Part shown: piece after piece, positions 52,791-61,133 of the stretch | Layout of the letters: every line of letters starts with the position of its first letter | Numbering within the stretch: position 1 is the stretch's first letter | DNA from: Parafrankia discariae | GTDB taxonomy: Bacteria > Actinomycetota > Actinomycetes > Frankiales > Frankiaceae | NCBI RefSeq assembly: GCF_000373365.1 | Contig: NZ_KB891126.1 | Span: forward strand, 62,106 to 126,105 | Direction: 5' to 3' | Length of the DNA: 64,000 nt | Translations under genes and position numbers: made by a program | The notes under the pieces: model-generated | What the model saw: the letters and a program-made list of their open reading frames with translations, nothing else | The model's database searches: none | Told to the model about the DNA's origin: nothing

Positions 52791-54085
52791 CGACGACCGT
52801 GAGCTCGCCGGCCCCGGGGCCCGGCGACGCGCTCGTCACCGCGAGCGCCCTGGCGTCGTCGGGGGCGCTGGCGTCGTCGGAGGCGCTGGCTTCCACGGGG
52901 GCCCTGGCCGCACCGGTGGCCCTGGCGGCGCCGGCCGCCCCGCCCGCCGCCGCGTCCGCGGTGACCGTGGTCCGCGCGGCACCGGGCCGGGTGCGTGTCG
53001 CCGTGGTCGGGCTCGGCTGGGCCGGGCGGTCGATCTGGCTACCCCGGCTGCGTGACCACGCGGGGTACGACGTGGTCGCGCTGGTCGACCCCGACGCGGC
53101 GGCCCGGGCCGAGCTGGCCGCGGCGCTGTCCGCGCAGACACCGGTCGGGCTGTTCGACCACCCGGACGCGCTGCGTCGGGCAGAGGTGGACCTCGCCGTG
53201 GTGGCCGTCCCCAACCATCTGCACAGCTCTGTAGCCGCACGGTTGCTAAACGCCGGGGTTCCGGTCTTCCTGGAGAAGCCCGTCTGCCTCAGCACCGCCG
53301 AGGCCGACACCCTGGCCGCCGCCGAGCTGGCCGGCGGGGCGATGCTGCTGGCCGGCAGCGCGTCCCGTTTCCGGGCGGACACCCGCGCCCTCTACGAGCT
53401 CGCCGGGCGGCTCGGTGAGATCCGGCATGTGGACGTCTCGTGGGTGCGCGCCCGCGGTGTCCCCGACGCCGGCGGCTGGTTCACCCAGCGCAGCCTCGCC
53501 GGCGGCGGGGCGCTGGTCGACCTCGGCTGGCACCTGCTCGACGCGGTCGCGCCGTTCGTCGGCACCGACGGCTTCACCCAGGCCGTCGGGACCGTCTCCA
53601 GCGACTTCGTCGCCAACGCCGCCTGGGGCGCGGCCTGGCGACACGAGGACGCCGACCAGTCCCGGGCCGGAGGCGACGTGGAGGACACCGTCCGCGCGTT
53701 CCTCGTCGCGGGCAATGGTGTGTCGGTGTCGCTGCGCGCGAGCTGGGCGTCCCACCAGGCGCTCGACGCGACGGTGATCCGGGTCGAGGGCAGCGCCGGC
53801 ACGGCCGAGCTGCGCTGCACCTTCGGCTTCAGCCCGAACCGGCATCCCGCGTCCACGCTGACCTGGACGAAGGATGGCGTGGCCAGCGCCGTCGACGTCG
53901 TCACCGAGCCGATCGGCGCCGAGTACCGCCGTCAGCTCGACGAGCTTCCGGGGCTGCTCGCCGACGCCGGGCAGCACGGCCGGGCGGTCGCCCAGGCCCG
54001 GTCGACGATCGCCGCCATCGAGCGGGTCTACGCCTCCGCGCGGCCCCGCAACCACGCCATCCCGGCCGCCCGGGCCGGGCTCTGA
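52787..54085 (+). CDS. rifL: Gfo/Idh/MocA-family oxidoreductase (RifL type)
   Basis: 432 residues, GTG overlapping the AHBA synthase stop. Residues 1-67 are a low-complexity Ala/Ser/Leu extension with tandem ALASS/GALA repeats. The Rossmann domain starts RVRVAVVGLGWAGRSIWLPRL (69-89); VPNHLHSSVA and FLEKPVCLS (catalytic Lys of the EKP motif) follow; the C-terminal domain has LVDLGWHLLDAV. In the rifamycin pathway RifL is thought to oxidise UDP-glucose at C3 on the way to kanosamine, working with RifK. The extension is probably not essential; a later GTG near residue 59 could give a normal-length protein. Confidence 0.88.
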   Translation: MTTTVSSPAPGPGDALVTASALASSGALASSEALASTGALAAPVALAAPAAPPAAASAVTVVRAAPGRVRVAVVGLGWAGRSIWLPRLRDHAGYDVVALVDPDAAARAELAAALSAQTPVGLFDHPDALRRAEVDLAVVAVPNHLHSSVAARLLNAGVPVFLEKPVCLSTAEADTLAAAELAGGAMLLAGSASRFRADTRALYELAGRLGEIRHVDVSWVRARGVPDAGGWFTQRSLAGGGALVDLGWHLLDAVAPFVGTDGFTQAVGTVSSDFVANAAWGAAWRHEDADQSRAGGDVEDTVRAFLVAGNGVSVSLRASWASHQALDATVIRVEGSAGTAELRCTFGFSPNRHPASTLTWTKDGVASAVDVVTEPIGAEYRRQLDELPGLLADAGQHGRAVAQARSTIAAIERVYASARPRNHAIPAARAGL

Positions 54086-54190
54086 CACCGGAAGCGCCCG
54101 CCGTCAACCGGCCCGCCGCCGCCCACCACCACCCGCCGACCGGCAACCGCAACCCACCGCCGACCGCAACGCCCAGCCCTGGGGGAACCG

Positions 54191-54835
54191 ATGGTCACTC
54201 ACGCGATCGTCTTCGACCTTGACGGTGTGATCGTCGACAGCCACGCCGTCATGCGCGAGGCATTCATGATCGCCTACGCCGAGGTGGTCGGGGAAGGCCC
54301 CGCACCGTTCGAGGAGTACAACCGCCACCTCGGTCGGTACTTCCCGGACATCATGCGGATCATGGGCCTGCCGCTCGAGATGGAGGAGCCCTTCGTCCGG
54401 GAGAGCTACCGGCTCTCCCGGAAGGTCATGCTCTTCGAAGGCGTCCGCGAGCTGCTGGGCGACCTGCGTGAACGCGGCCTGCGGCTGGCGGTGGCGACCG
54501 GCAAGAGCGGCCCGCGGGCCCGCGCGCTGCTCGGTGAGCTGGAGATCGTCGACTACTTCGAGCGGGTCATCGGGTCCGACGAGGTGGCGAACCCCAAGCC
54601 GGCCCCGGACATCGTCCTGCTCGCCCTCGACGTGCTCGGTGCCGCGCCCGGCGAGGCGATGATGATCGGCGACGCGGTGACCGACATCCAGAGTGCCCGC
54701 GGCGCCGGGGTGCGGGCGGTCGCCGCCATGTGGGGGGAGACCGACGAGGCCGAGCTGTTGGCGGCCGGCCCCGACTCGGTGCTGCGCTCACCGCGCGAAC
54801 TCCTCGGCCTGCTCGGCGACCACCGGGTGGGGTGA
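54191..54835 (+). CDS. rifM: HAD-family phosphatase (RifM type)
   Basis: 214 residues, ATG with GGGGGA upstream. It has all four HAD motifs: AIVFDLDGVIVDS (nucleophile Asp9, Asp11), LRLAVATGKSG, the Lys in NPKPAPDIV, and MIGDAVTDIQSARGAG. The cap insertion FEEYNRHLGRYFPDIMRIMGLP fits the AHBA-cluster phosphatase group (RifM relatives). It likely removes a phosphate or nucleotide-derived group in aminosugar formation for the aminoshikimate route. It is the third gene of the rifK-L-M-like unit, 105 bp after the previous stop, and ends before a hairpin facing a convergent operon. Confidence 0.88.
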   Translation: MVTHAIVFDLDGVIVDSHAVMREAFMIAYAEVVGEGPAPFEEYNRHLGRYFPDIMRIMGLPLEMEEPFVRESYRLSRKVMLFEGVRELLGDLRERGLRLAVATGKSGPRARALLGELEIVDYFERVIGSDEVANPKPAPDIVLLALDVLGAAPGEAMMIGDAVTDIQSARGAGVRAVAAMWGETDEAELLAAGPDSVLRSPRELLGLLGDHRVG

Positions 54836-54905
54836 GGCGACGCGGCGGGGACGGCGTCGGGTGACCACCGCGCTGTGCGGACGGCGCGGTGTTCTGGACG
54901 GCCGT

Positions 54906-54940
54906 CGGCGGGACCCGGGTCTCCACGTCGGGCCCCGCCG
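54906..54940. terminator. Bidirectional terminator in the middle of the AHBA locus
   Basis: Arms 54906-54917 and 54929-54940 pair over 12 bp with one mismatch and an 11-nt loop. They lie between the convergent genes ending at 54835 and 55032. Confidence 0.55.
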
Positions 54941-55031
54941 GTCGTCATCGTGACCGGAATCCGTGCTCATGACCGGATCCGCGCCCGGAGTCTCCGCGCC
55001 CGGAGCCGGAGCCGTGGCGGCTGTCGCGGTG

Positions 55032-56117
55032 TCAGCCGGCCCGGTCGCGGTCGTCGCCGCGTTCCGCCTCGGCGTGCCGGGCGAGGATCACCGCGCCCGC
55101 CAGCGAGGACAGGCCGCCCAGCGCCGCCGCCCGGACGGACACCGGCGGATGGCCCGGTCGGGCCATCGTCCGGGCCTGTTCGGTGATCGTGTCGACGAAC
55201 CCGGGTAGCCCGTCCGCGAAGCCGCCGCCGACCACCGCGAGATCCGGCCGCACCAGCTCGGTCAGCCCGACCAGCGTGCCCGCGATCGCGCGCGCTGTGG
55301 CCCCGACCGCGGCGCGGGCCCAGCCCGCACCCGCCAACCAGGCCTCGCGCAGCTCCGGATAGGTCACCTCGGCAGTCACAGGCTCGGCAGTCACAGGTTC
55401 GGCAGCCGCGGGTTCGGCAGCCGCGCCCGGTTCGCCTGGCGCGTGCGGTTCGTCGGGCGCGTGCGGTCGGGTGGTGCCGTCCGGTCGGGTGGCGGCGCGT
55501 AGCTCGGTGGCCCGGCGCAGCGTGGCCGGTCCGGAGGCGAGGGCCTGCAGGCAGCCGTCCCGCCCGCACCGGCACCGCGGCCCGTCCAGCGCCACGATGA
55601 GATGGCCGATCTCGCACGAGCCGCGTGCGGTGCCGGGGCAGAGCCGGCCGTCGAGCACGATGCCACCGCCGATGCCCGTGCCGACCCCCACGTAGATCAG
55701 GTTCGCGCTGTCGGCATGGTCCGCTTCGGCGAGTGCGGCGAGGTCGCCGTCGTCGCCGAGCGCCACCGGCGCGCCCATGGCGAGCTCCCGCACCGCCCGC
55801 CCGAGGTCCAGACCCGTCCACGACGGTCGGCTCGGCCAGGTACTGACCCGACCGGACGGGTCGACCGTGGCCGGCATCGCGACGCCGACGCCGACCAGCC
55901 GTCCGCCCCACTCGCCGAGCAGCGCCGCCACGCCCGCCCCGAGGTCGCGCAGGTCGGTCTCGGCCGGCACGCCCGTCGACCACCGGAAGCTCGCCTCGCG
56001 GGGCGCACCGCCGACCGGCACCAGCCGCAGCGCGACCTTGGTGCCACCGACGTCGATGCCGAGATGTCCGATCGCGCCGGCGTGGCCGGCCGGGCCGGCC
56101 ACGTCGACGGGGCTCAC
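55032..56117 (-). CDS. rifN: ROK-family sugar kinase (RifN, kanosamine kinase type)
   Basis: 361 residues, GTG overlapping the upstream stop (GTGA). ATP-binding DVGGTKVAL lies near residue 22; VGVGTGIGGGIVLDG, EIGHLIVALDGPRCRCGRDGCLQALASG (the His plus CxCGxxGC zinc site of ROK proteins, with Gln where Glu is more common), and RPDLAVVGGGFADG follow. A Pro/Glu/Thr-rich, partly repeated insertion (about residues 218-252, with EPVTAEPVTAE) interrupts the domain. In AHBA pathways RifN phosphorylates kanosamine at O6, feeding aminoDAHP formation. Last gene of the convergent G-I-N unit. Confidence 0.88.
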   Translation of the reverse strand: MSPVDVAGPAGHAGAIGHLGIDVGGTKVALRLVPVGGAPREASFRWSTGVPAETDLRDLGAGVAALLGEWGGRLVGVGVAMPATVDPSGRVSTWPSRPSWTGLDLGRAVRELAMGAPVALGDDGDLAALAEADHADSANLIYVGVGTGIGGGIVLDGRLCPGTARGSCEIGHLIVALDGPRCRCGRDGCLQALASGPATLRRATELRAATRPDGTTRPHAPDEPHAPGEPGAAAEPAAAEPVTAEPVTAEVTYPELREAWLAGAGWARAAVGATARAIAGTLVGLTELVRPDLAVVGGGFADGLPGFVDTITEQARTMARPGHPPVSVRAAALGGLSSLAGAVILARHAEAERGDDRDRAG

Positions 56118-56986
56118 CGCGTGTCCGGCAGGCCGAAGAAGGCGCGGTACAGGTCGACCTGCTCGGCCAGCATGTGGATACCCGGATGGGTGGGCAGGCC
56201 GCGCTCGGCCGCCGCCCGCAGCAGCCGGGTACGCGCCGGCTTCATGATGATGTCCGCCACGACGCAGCCCGCCGGCAGCGCCGCGGGGTCGAACGGCAGC
56301 GGGTCGGCCGGGCGCAGCCCGAGCGGGGTGGCGTTCACGATCAGATCGACCTCCCGGGCCGGCGTGGCCGCCGCCGCACTCGCCCGACCGGGCCAGGGCG
56401 GCTCCAGCCGTCCCAGCAGCTCGCCCGAACGGGCGGTGTCGGGATCGTGGAGGGCCAGGTCCGCGCAGCCGGCCTCGAGCAGTGCCACCGCGATCGCGCT
56501 GCCGGCCCCGCCCGCACCGGCCAGGTGGACCCTGGCCCCCGCCACGCGATGCCCCGCGCGGGCCAGACCGCGGACGAAACCGGCACCGTCGAAGTTGTCG
56601 GCCAGCCACCGCCCGTCCGGCTCGCGGCGCAGGGCGTTCGCGCTGCCGCTGATCCGCGCCGCGGGGGAGCGGACGTCCGCCAGCTCCGCCGCGGCGACCT
56701 TGTGCGGGATCGTGATCAGGATGCCATCCAGATTGGCCATGGCGCACAGCCCGGCCAGCACGGTCGGGAAGTCACGCGGACGGGCGTGCACGGGCACCAG
56801 CACGGCGTCCAGGCCCGCCTCGGTGAACACCGGATTCACCAGCATCGGCGCCTGGACCTGCTCGACCGGGTCACCGACGACGGCGTACAGCCGGGTCGTT
56901 CCGGTGATCTCCCGGGGTCGTGTCGGCTCCCGCCGGGCCGGATCCGGTTCGGCCAGCGTCGCGGACCTTCGACCCGGGCCGGTCAT
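56114..56986 (-). CDS. rifI: Shikimate/quinate dehydrogenase family (RifI type)
   Basis: 290 residues, ATG overlapping the aminodehydroquinate synthase stop by four bases. The substrate domain contains VVGDPVEQVQAPMLVNPVF, ILITIPHKVAAAELAD (catalytic Lys96) and NFDGAGFVRGL (Asp133). The NAD(P) fold has LAGAGGAGSAIAVALLEAG; NATPLGL and GIHMLAEQVDLYRAFFG complete the pattern. RifI-type proteins reduce aminodehydroquinate/aminodehydroshikimate-like compounds and are not strictly needed for AHBA; here it may recycle a shunt product. Its first 30 residues are a polar extension. Confidence 0.9.
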   Translation of the reverse strand: MTGPGRRSATLAEPDPARREPTRPREITGTTRLYAVVGDPVEQVQAPMLVNPVFTEAGLDAVLVPVHARPRDFPTVLAGLCAMANLDGILITIPHKVAAAELADVRSPAARISGSANALRREPDGRWLADNFDGAGFVRGLARAGHRVAGARVHLAGAGGAGSAIAVALLEAGCADLALHDPDTARSGELLGRLEPPWPGRASAAAATPAREVDLIVNATPLGLRPADPLPFDPAALPAGCVVADIIMKPARTRLLRAAAERGLPTHPGIHMLAEQVDLYRAFFGLPDTR

Positions 56987-58077
56987 GCCGCCTCGCGATC
57001 CATCGTGCCCAGCGTCGCGACCACCAGATCGGCCGGGACGTCGGGCACGAGCCGAGGGCCGTCCGCGGAGTCGAGGACGAAGGCGAGGCCGGTGTTCGCG
57101 GACCCACCGGTGTTCGTGGACTTCTTGTCCAGCCGCATGACGGCGACGAGCGCCGCCGCGTCGGCCCCGGCGGGCAGCGCCGTCGGCAACCCGTAGTGCG
57201 AGACCACCTCGAGGTGTTCGTCGGCGCGCCGGTCGTCGATCAGACCCAGCGCGGCGGCGAGCCGGCCGGCGAAGACCGTCCCGACCGCGACGCCCTCGCC
57301 GTGCCGCATCTCGAAGCCGGTGACGATCTCCAGCGCGTGACCCAGGGTGTGGCCGTAGTTGAGGATGTGGCGCAGGCCGGAGTCGCGCTCGTCGCGGGCC
57401 ACGACCGAGGCCTTGAGCGCCACGCTGCGCGCGATCTGTTCCTCGACCGGACGTCCCCGCAGGTCGCCGGCGCCGATGAAGTGCGCTCGGGCGATCTCGC
57501 CGTAGCCGTTCGTCCGCTCGCGGGCGGGCAGCGTCGCCAGGTAGTCGGTGTCGCACAGCACCGCGCTGGGCTGCCAGTACGCGCCGACCAGGTTCTTGCC
57601 GGCGGGCAGGTTCACCGCCGTCTTGCCGCCGACGCTCGCGTCGACCTGCGCCAGCAGCGACGTCGGAAGGTGGATCACCGCGATCCCGCGATGGTAGAGC
57701 GCCGCCGCGAGGCCGACGACATCGGTTGTGGTCCCGCCGCCGCAGGACACCACCGCGTCCGTGCGGGTCAGGCCGAACGCCGCGAACCGCTCGCAGAGCC
57801 CCTGGACGTTGGCCAGGTTCTTGTCCGGCTCGCCGTCGCGGGCGGCGACCCGCAGCGCCGGAACCCCCGGGTCGGGCACCGCGTCGTCCTCGGGCCGGGC
57901 CGAGACGATCACGACCCGGGACGCGCCGATCCGGGCGACGACCTCCGGAAGCGCGCGCCGGACGCCCGGTCCGATGTCGACGGGATAGCCGCGGTCGCCG
58001 AGCTCGACCCACACCCGGTGCGTCCCGGGTCCGCCGGCACGGTCGCCGTGCCCGAGTGTCTCGGACGGTGCCGTCAT
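56983..58077 (-). CDS. rifG: 3-dehydroquinate synthase family (aminodehydroquinate synthase, RifG type)
   Basis: 364 residues, ATG at 58077 with GGAAGGA upstream. The DHQS fold is complete: DGEPDKNLANVQGL, SCGGGTTTDVVGLAAALYHRG (113-131), HLPTSLLAQVDASVGGKTAVNLPAGKN (137-162), GYGEIARAHF (zinc Glu194) and HILNYGHTLGHALE (zinc His). It should cyclise aminoDAHP to aminodehydroquinate. GYGEIAR differs from the GLAEVVK-type sequence usual in primary AroB, in line with a secondary-metabolic role. First gene of the rifG-I-N-like operon, divergent from the A-PCP-TE gene. Confidence 0.92.
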   Translation of the reverse strand: MTAPSETLGHGDRAGGPGTHRVWVELGDRGYPVDIGPGVRRALPEVVARIGASRVVIVSARPEDDAVPDPGVPALRVAARDGEPDKNLANVQGLCERFAAFGLTRTDAVVSCGGGTTTDVVGLAAALYHRGIAVIHLPTSLLAQVDASVGGKTAVNLPAGKNLVGAYWQPSAVLCDTDYLATLPARERTNGYGEIARAHFIGAGDLRGRPVEEQIARSVALKASVVARDERDSGLRHILNYGHTLGHALEIVTGFEMRHGEGVAVGTVFAGRLAAALGLIDDRRADEHLEVVSHYGLPTALPAGADAAALVAVMRLDKKSTNTGGSANTGLAFVLDSADGPRLVPDVPADLVVATLGTMDREAA

Positions 58078-58150
58078 CACGGTCCTTCCGGTGTCCGCTC
58101 GGCCGGTCGCGGATGTCAGGGACACGACAGCGCCGGCTGAGTCACATGGT

Positions 58151-58250
58151 GATATCCGGAGACGAGTCTGCACCCCGGGATCTCTGATAGCCCGAGTGGG
58201 GGAGTGGTTGGAGTTGTCCGGTCGTATCATCGGCGATGCTTCCGGATATC
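58151..58250. promoter_or_regulatory. Divergent promoter region with a widely spaced 10-bp inverted repeat
   Basis: GATATCCGGA at 58151-58160 and its exact complement TCCGGATATC at 58241-58250 flank the AT-rich middle of the 209-bp gap between rifG-like and A-PCP-TE genes. The second site also contains the palindrome GGATATCC. Two copies could be bound by one regulator with DNA looping. No regulator gene is adjacent. Confidence 0.45.
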
Positions 58251-58286
58251 CAGAAACGGAGCGAGAGCGGCCTGGGGGGTCGAAAC

Positions 58287-61085
58287 ATGGTCGGAACGCA
58301 TCCGTTGGCCGTGCTGGCGGCGAATCTCGCGGAACCCGACCCGACAATCGTGGGGCGGTTCTCTCGGATCGTCACAGCGCGTGCCAACGACATTGCGGTA
58401 CGCGATGAGAAAACCGTACTGAGCTATGCCGAGCTGGACTCGCGTTCATCCGCGCTGGCTCGTTCGCTTGTCGTCGAGGGGGACGGCGGCAACATCGGGA
58501 TCCTGCTCGGCCAGGGAGCGCCCGCGATCGTCGCGATGCTGGGCGCGCTGAAGGCCGGGCGGCCGTTCGTGCCGCTCGACCCGATGCTCCCCGCGGCACG
58601 GCTGGGGCAGATCCTGCGGCTGGCGGGGGTCGCCACCTGCGTGACCGACAGCGCGCACACCGAGCTGCTCGCCGCCGCCCGGCTGGAGGCGGCCGACACC
58701 GGTTCCACGCCCGGTACCGCGACTGGTTTCGGGCCAGGGTCCGGCCGGGGGGCGGAGCGCACCCTGCTCGTCGACGGCGAACTACCCGCCGCGACCACCG
58801 AGACCGACGACGACCTGCTGCCGGGCCGGCGGGCGCTGCCCACCGGTCCTGCCTTCCTGGTGTTCAGCTCCGGCTCCACCGGCGTGCCCAAGGGCGTCGT
58901 CTGGCGGAACCGGACCGTGATGAAGGACCTGGACGCGGGCATCGAGCGGGTCGGGATGAACGCCGCCGACCAGGTCGCCCTCGTGCTGCCGACCGCGTTC
59001 GCCGCCGGCATCACGGTCATGTTCTGGGGGCTGCTCTGCGGCGCCACGCTGCACCCGTTCGACCCGCGGACCAGCGGGATCGGCGCGATGCCCGGCTGGC
59101 TCGTCGACCGCGCCATCACCACGCTGCACCTCACCCCGTCGCTGGTGCGCGCGCTGACCGGTGCCGCCGGGCCCGGCCTGACCCTGCCCGACCTGCGCGC
59201 GGTCACCAGCTCCGGCGAGGCCGTGTACGGCCGGGACGTCGCCGCCCTGCGCGCGCTACTGCCTACAACGTGCACGTTCTACAACTGGTCCGGCTCGACC
59301 GAGACCGCCTCGCTGGCCTTCTTCCCGGTCAGATCCGGCGACGAGATTCCGGCCGGACCGCTGCCGGCGGGATGGGCCGTCGACGGCAAGGACATCGAGA
59401 TCGTGGACGAGCACGGCAAACCCGTGCCGGATGGTGCCACCGGCGAAATATCAGTTACGTCAAGGTATCTTTCCGGCGGCTACTGGAACGCCCCCGAGAT
59501 GACCGCGCAGCGATTTCGGCCGGTACGTCTGTGTGGTGATTCCACGACGGACGGCTCACGGGATTCCAGTGCGCTGGTTTCCGATGACCAGGCCCCGGCC
59601 AGCCCGGCCGGCGGCCTGCCCGTATCCGGTGTCACCGTCACCGGTGAGATCATCCTCGGCGACCTGGGGTCCACCGAGGTCGTGTACCGCGGCGGCGATC
59701 TGGCCCGGCGGCGCCCGGACGGCTGCATCGAACTGCTCGGCCGCGCCGACGCGGCGGTGAAGATCCGCGGCTACCTGGTCGAGCCCGCCGAGATCGAGAC
59801 CGTCCTGCTCACCTCGCCGGACGTCCTCGAGGCCGTCGTCGTCGCCGAGCGGGTCGAGGGCGAGCCACCGCGGCTGATCGCCTACGTCGTGTGCGCCACC
59901 GCCGTGAAGTCGGCGACCGTGGCGATCCGCGGCCTGCTACGGGAGAAACTGCCCGCCTACATGGTGCCCTCCTCTGTGGTCCTGCTCAACGAGCTGCCCC
60001 GCAACGAGCGCGGCAAGATCGACCGACCCGCGCTGCCGGCGCCGCCGCCCCGCCCACCGGCCCGCCGTCCCACCGGGCGCAGCCACTGGGAGTTCGCGCT
60101 GTGCGACCTGTTCGCCCAGATCCTCAAAGTCGACGAGGTCGGCGTCGACGACGACTTCCTCGAGCTCGGCGGAGACTCGCTGCTCGCCCAGCAGCTCCTG
60201 AGCGAGATCGCCACCCGCCTGGGCGTGACCCTGCCGACCTCGGTGCTGGTGGAGGCGCCGACAGTCGCCGCGCTGGCCGTCCGGGTGGCGGGCGCCCAGC
60301 GAGGCATCCCGACCCATCCGACCTGCGTCCCGCTCAACGTCGACGGCGCCCGCCCGCCGCTGTTCTGCGTCGCCGGCGCGGGCGGGCTCGCCATCAACTT
60401 CCTCGGACTCGCCCGCCTGCTCGGCTCCGACCAGCGGGTCTACGGCCTGCAGGCACAGGGGATGGAGAACCGGGCACTCCCCGACTGGAGCGTCGAGCGC
60501 CACGCCCGGCGTCACCTGGCCGTGCTCCGCGTGATCCAGCCGGCGGGTCCCTACTACCTCGCCGGCTTCTCGTTCGGCGGGCTGGTCGCCCTGGAGATGG
60601 CGCACATGCTCGCCGCCGCCGGCGAGGAGGTGGGGATGCTGCTGCTGCTCGACACCACGCTGCCCCGCTCGGCCCAGTCCGCCGCCGGAGCCCGCCCCGG
60701 CGGCGACCCCGGCAACGGGGGACGAATCACCCGACTGCTACCGGACAAGTTCCCGCTGCCGAACGCGTCCAAGCTGCGCAAGGCGGTCCGCCTGCCACTG
60801 ACCGGACTCGTCCGCTACCCCGGCCTCGCCCAGTTCGACGTGTTCTTCGACCAGGCCCGGTTCATCGCCCAGTCGTACCGGGTGCGGCCGTACGCCGGGC
60901 GGACGATCCTCTACCTCGCCGAGGACAACCCCAAGTCCGGCCGGGACGAGTGGCCCACGCACCTGACCGGTGACTCGACCATCGTCACCGTCCCCGGCGA
61001 GCACCACACGATGCTCAACGAGCCGAACGTCGCGGTGCTGGCCGCGGACATGCGCGCCCGCCTCGGAGAGTCGATGAAGCTGTAA
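58287..61085 (+). CDS. NRPS-like A-PCP-TE enzyme (adenylation, carrier, thioesterase)
   Basis: 932 residues. ATG at 58287 follows GGGGGG; ATG at 58236 lacks a ribosome binding site. Adenylation domain ~20-585: A3 FSSGSTGVPKG (194-203), A5 NWSGSTE (333-339), A7 YRGGDLARRRPDG, A8 GRADAAVKIRGY and A10 RNERGKIDR with Lys577. The A4 region reads PTAFAAGITVMFWG: Ala239 stands where the alpha-amino-binding Asp lies, which favours an aryl or other non-alpha-amino acid such as AHBA. Carrier domain ~600-672 has LELGGDSLL (Ser631). Thioesterase ~690-930 has GFSFGG (Ser762), an Asp in LLLLDTT and a His in GEHHTML. There is no condensation domain. An insertion at ~415-462 precedes A7. Confidence 0.92.
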   Translation: MVGTHPLAVLAANLAEPDPTIVGRFSRIVTARANDIAVRDEKTVLSYAELDSRSSALARSLVVEGDGGNIGILLGQGAPAIVAMLGALKAGRPFVPLDPMLPAARLGQILRLAGVATCVTDSAHTELLAAARLEAADTGSTPGTATGFGPGSGRGAERTLLVDGELPAATTETDDDLLPGRRALPTGPAFLVFSSGSTGVPKGVVWRNRTVMKDLDAGIERVGMNAADQVALVLPTAFAAGITVMFWGLLCGATLHPFDPRTSGIGAMPGWLVDRAITTLHLTPSLVRALTGAAGPGLTLPDLRAVTSSGEAVYGRDVAALRALLPTTCTFYNWSGSTETASLAFFPVRSGDEIPAGPLPAGWAVDGKDIEIVDEHGKPVPDGATGEISVTSRYLSGGYWNAPEMTAQRFRPVRLCGDSTTDGSRDSSALVSDDQAPASPAGGLPVSGVTVTGEIILGDLGSTEVVYRGGDLARRRPDGCIELLGRADAAVKIRGYLVEPAEIETVLLTSPDVLEAVVVAERVEGEPPRLIAYVVCATAVKSATVAIRGLLREKLPAYMVPSSVVLLNELPRNERGKIDRPALPAPPPRPPARRPTGRSHWEFALCDLFAQILKVDEVGVDDDFLELGGDSLLAQQLLSEIATRLGVTLPTSVLVEAPTVAALAVRVAGAQRGIPTHPTCVPLNVDGARPPLFCVAGAGGLAINFLGLARLLGSDQRVYGLQAQGMENRALPDWSVERHARRHLAVLRVIQPAGPYYLAGFSFGGLVALEMAHMLAAAGEEVGMLLLLDTTLPRSAQSAAGARPGGDPGNGGRITRLLPDKFPLPNASKLRKAVRLPLTGLVRYPGLAQFDVFFDQARFIAQSYRVRPYAGRTILYLAEDNPKSGRDEWPTHLTGDSTIVTVPGEHHTMLNEPNVAVLAADMRARLGESMKL

Positions 61086-61100
61086 CCGGGCCGCGCGGTT

Positions 61101-61133
61101 CGCCGAGAGAGGGCGGCATAGTCTCTCTCGGCG
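61101..61133 (+). promoter_or_regulatory. Perfect 10-bp inverted repeat overlapping the exporter start
   Basis: CGCCGAGAGA (61101-61110), 13-nt loop, TCTCTCGGCG (61124-61133); the last base is the G of the GTG start. It could attenuate transcription, hide the translation start, or bind a protein. Confidence 0.5.

Noticed and set aside
56983-58077. Primary shikimate-pathway aroB
   Set aside because: It is embedded in the AHBA gene set and overlaps RifI-type and RifN-type genes; the zinc-Glu motif differs from the common AroB form.
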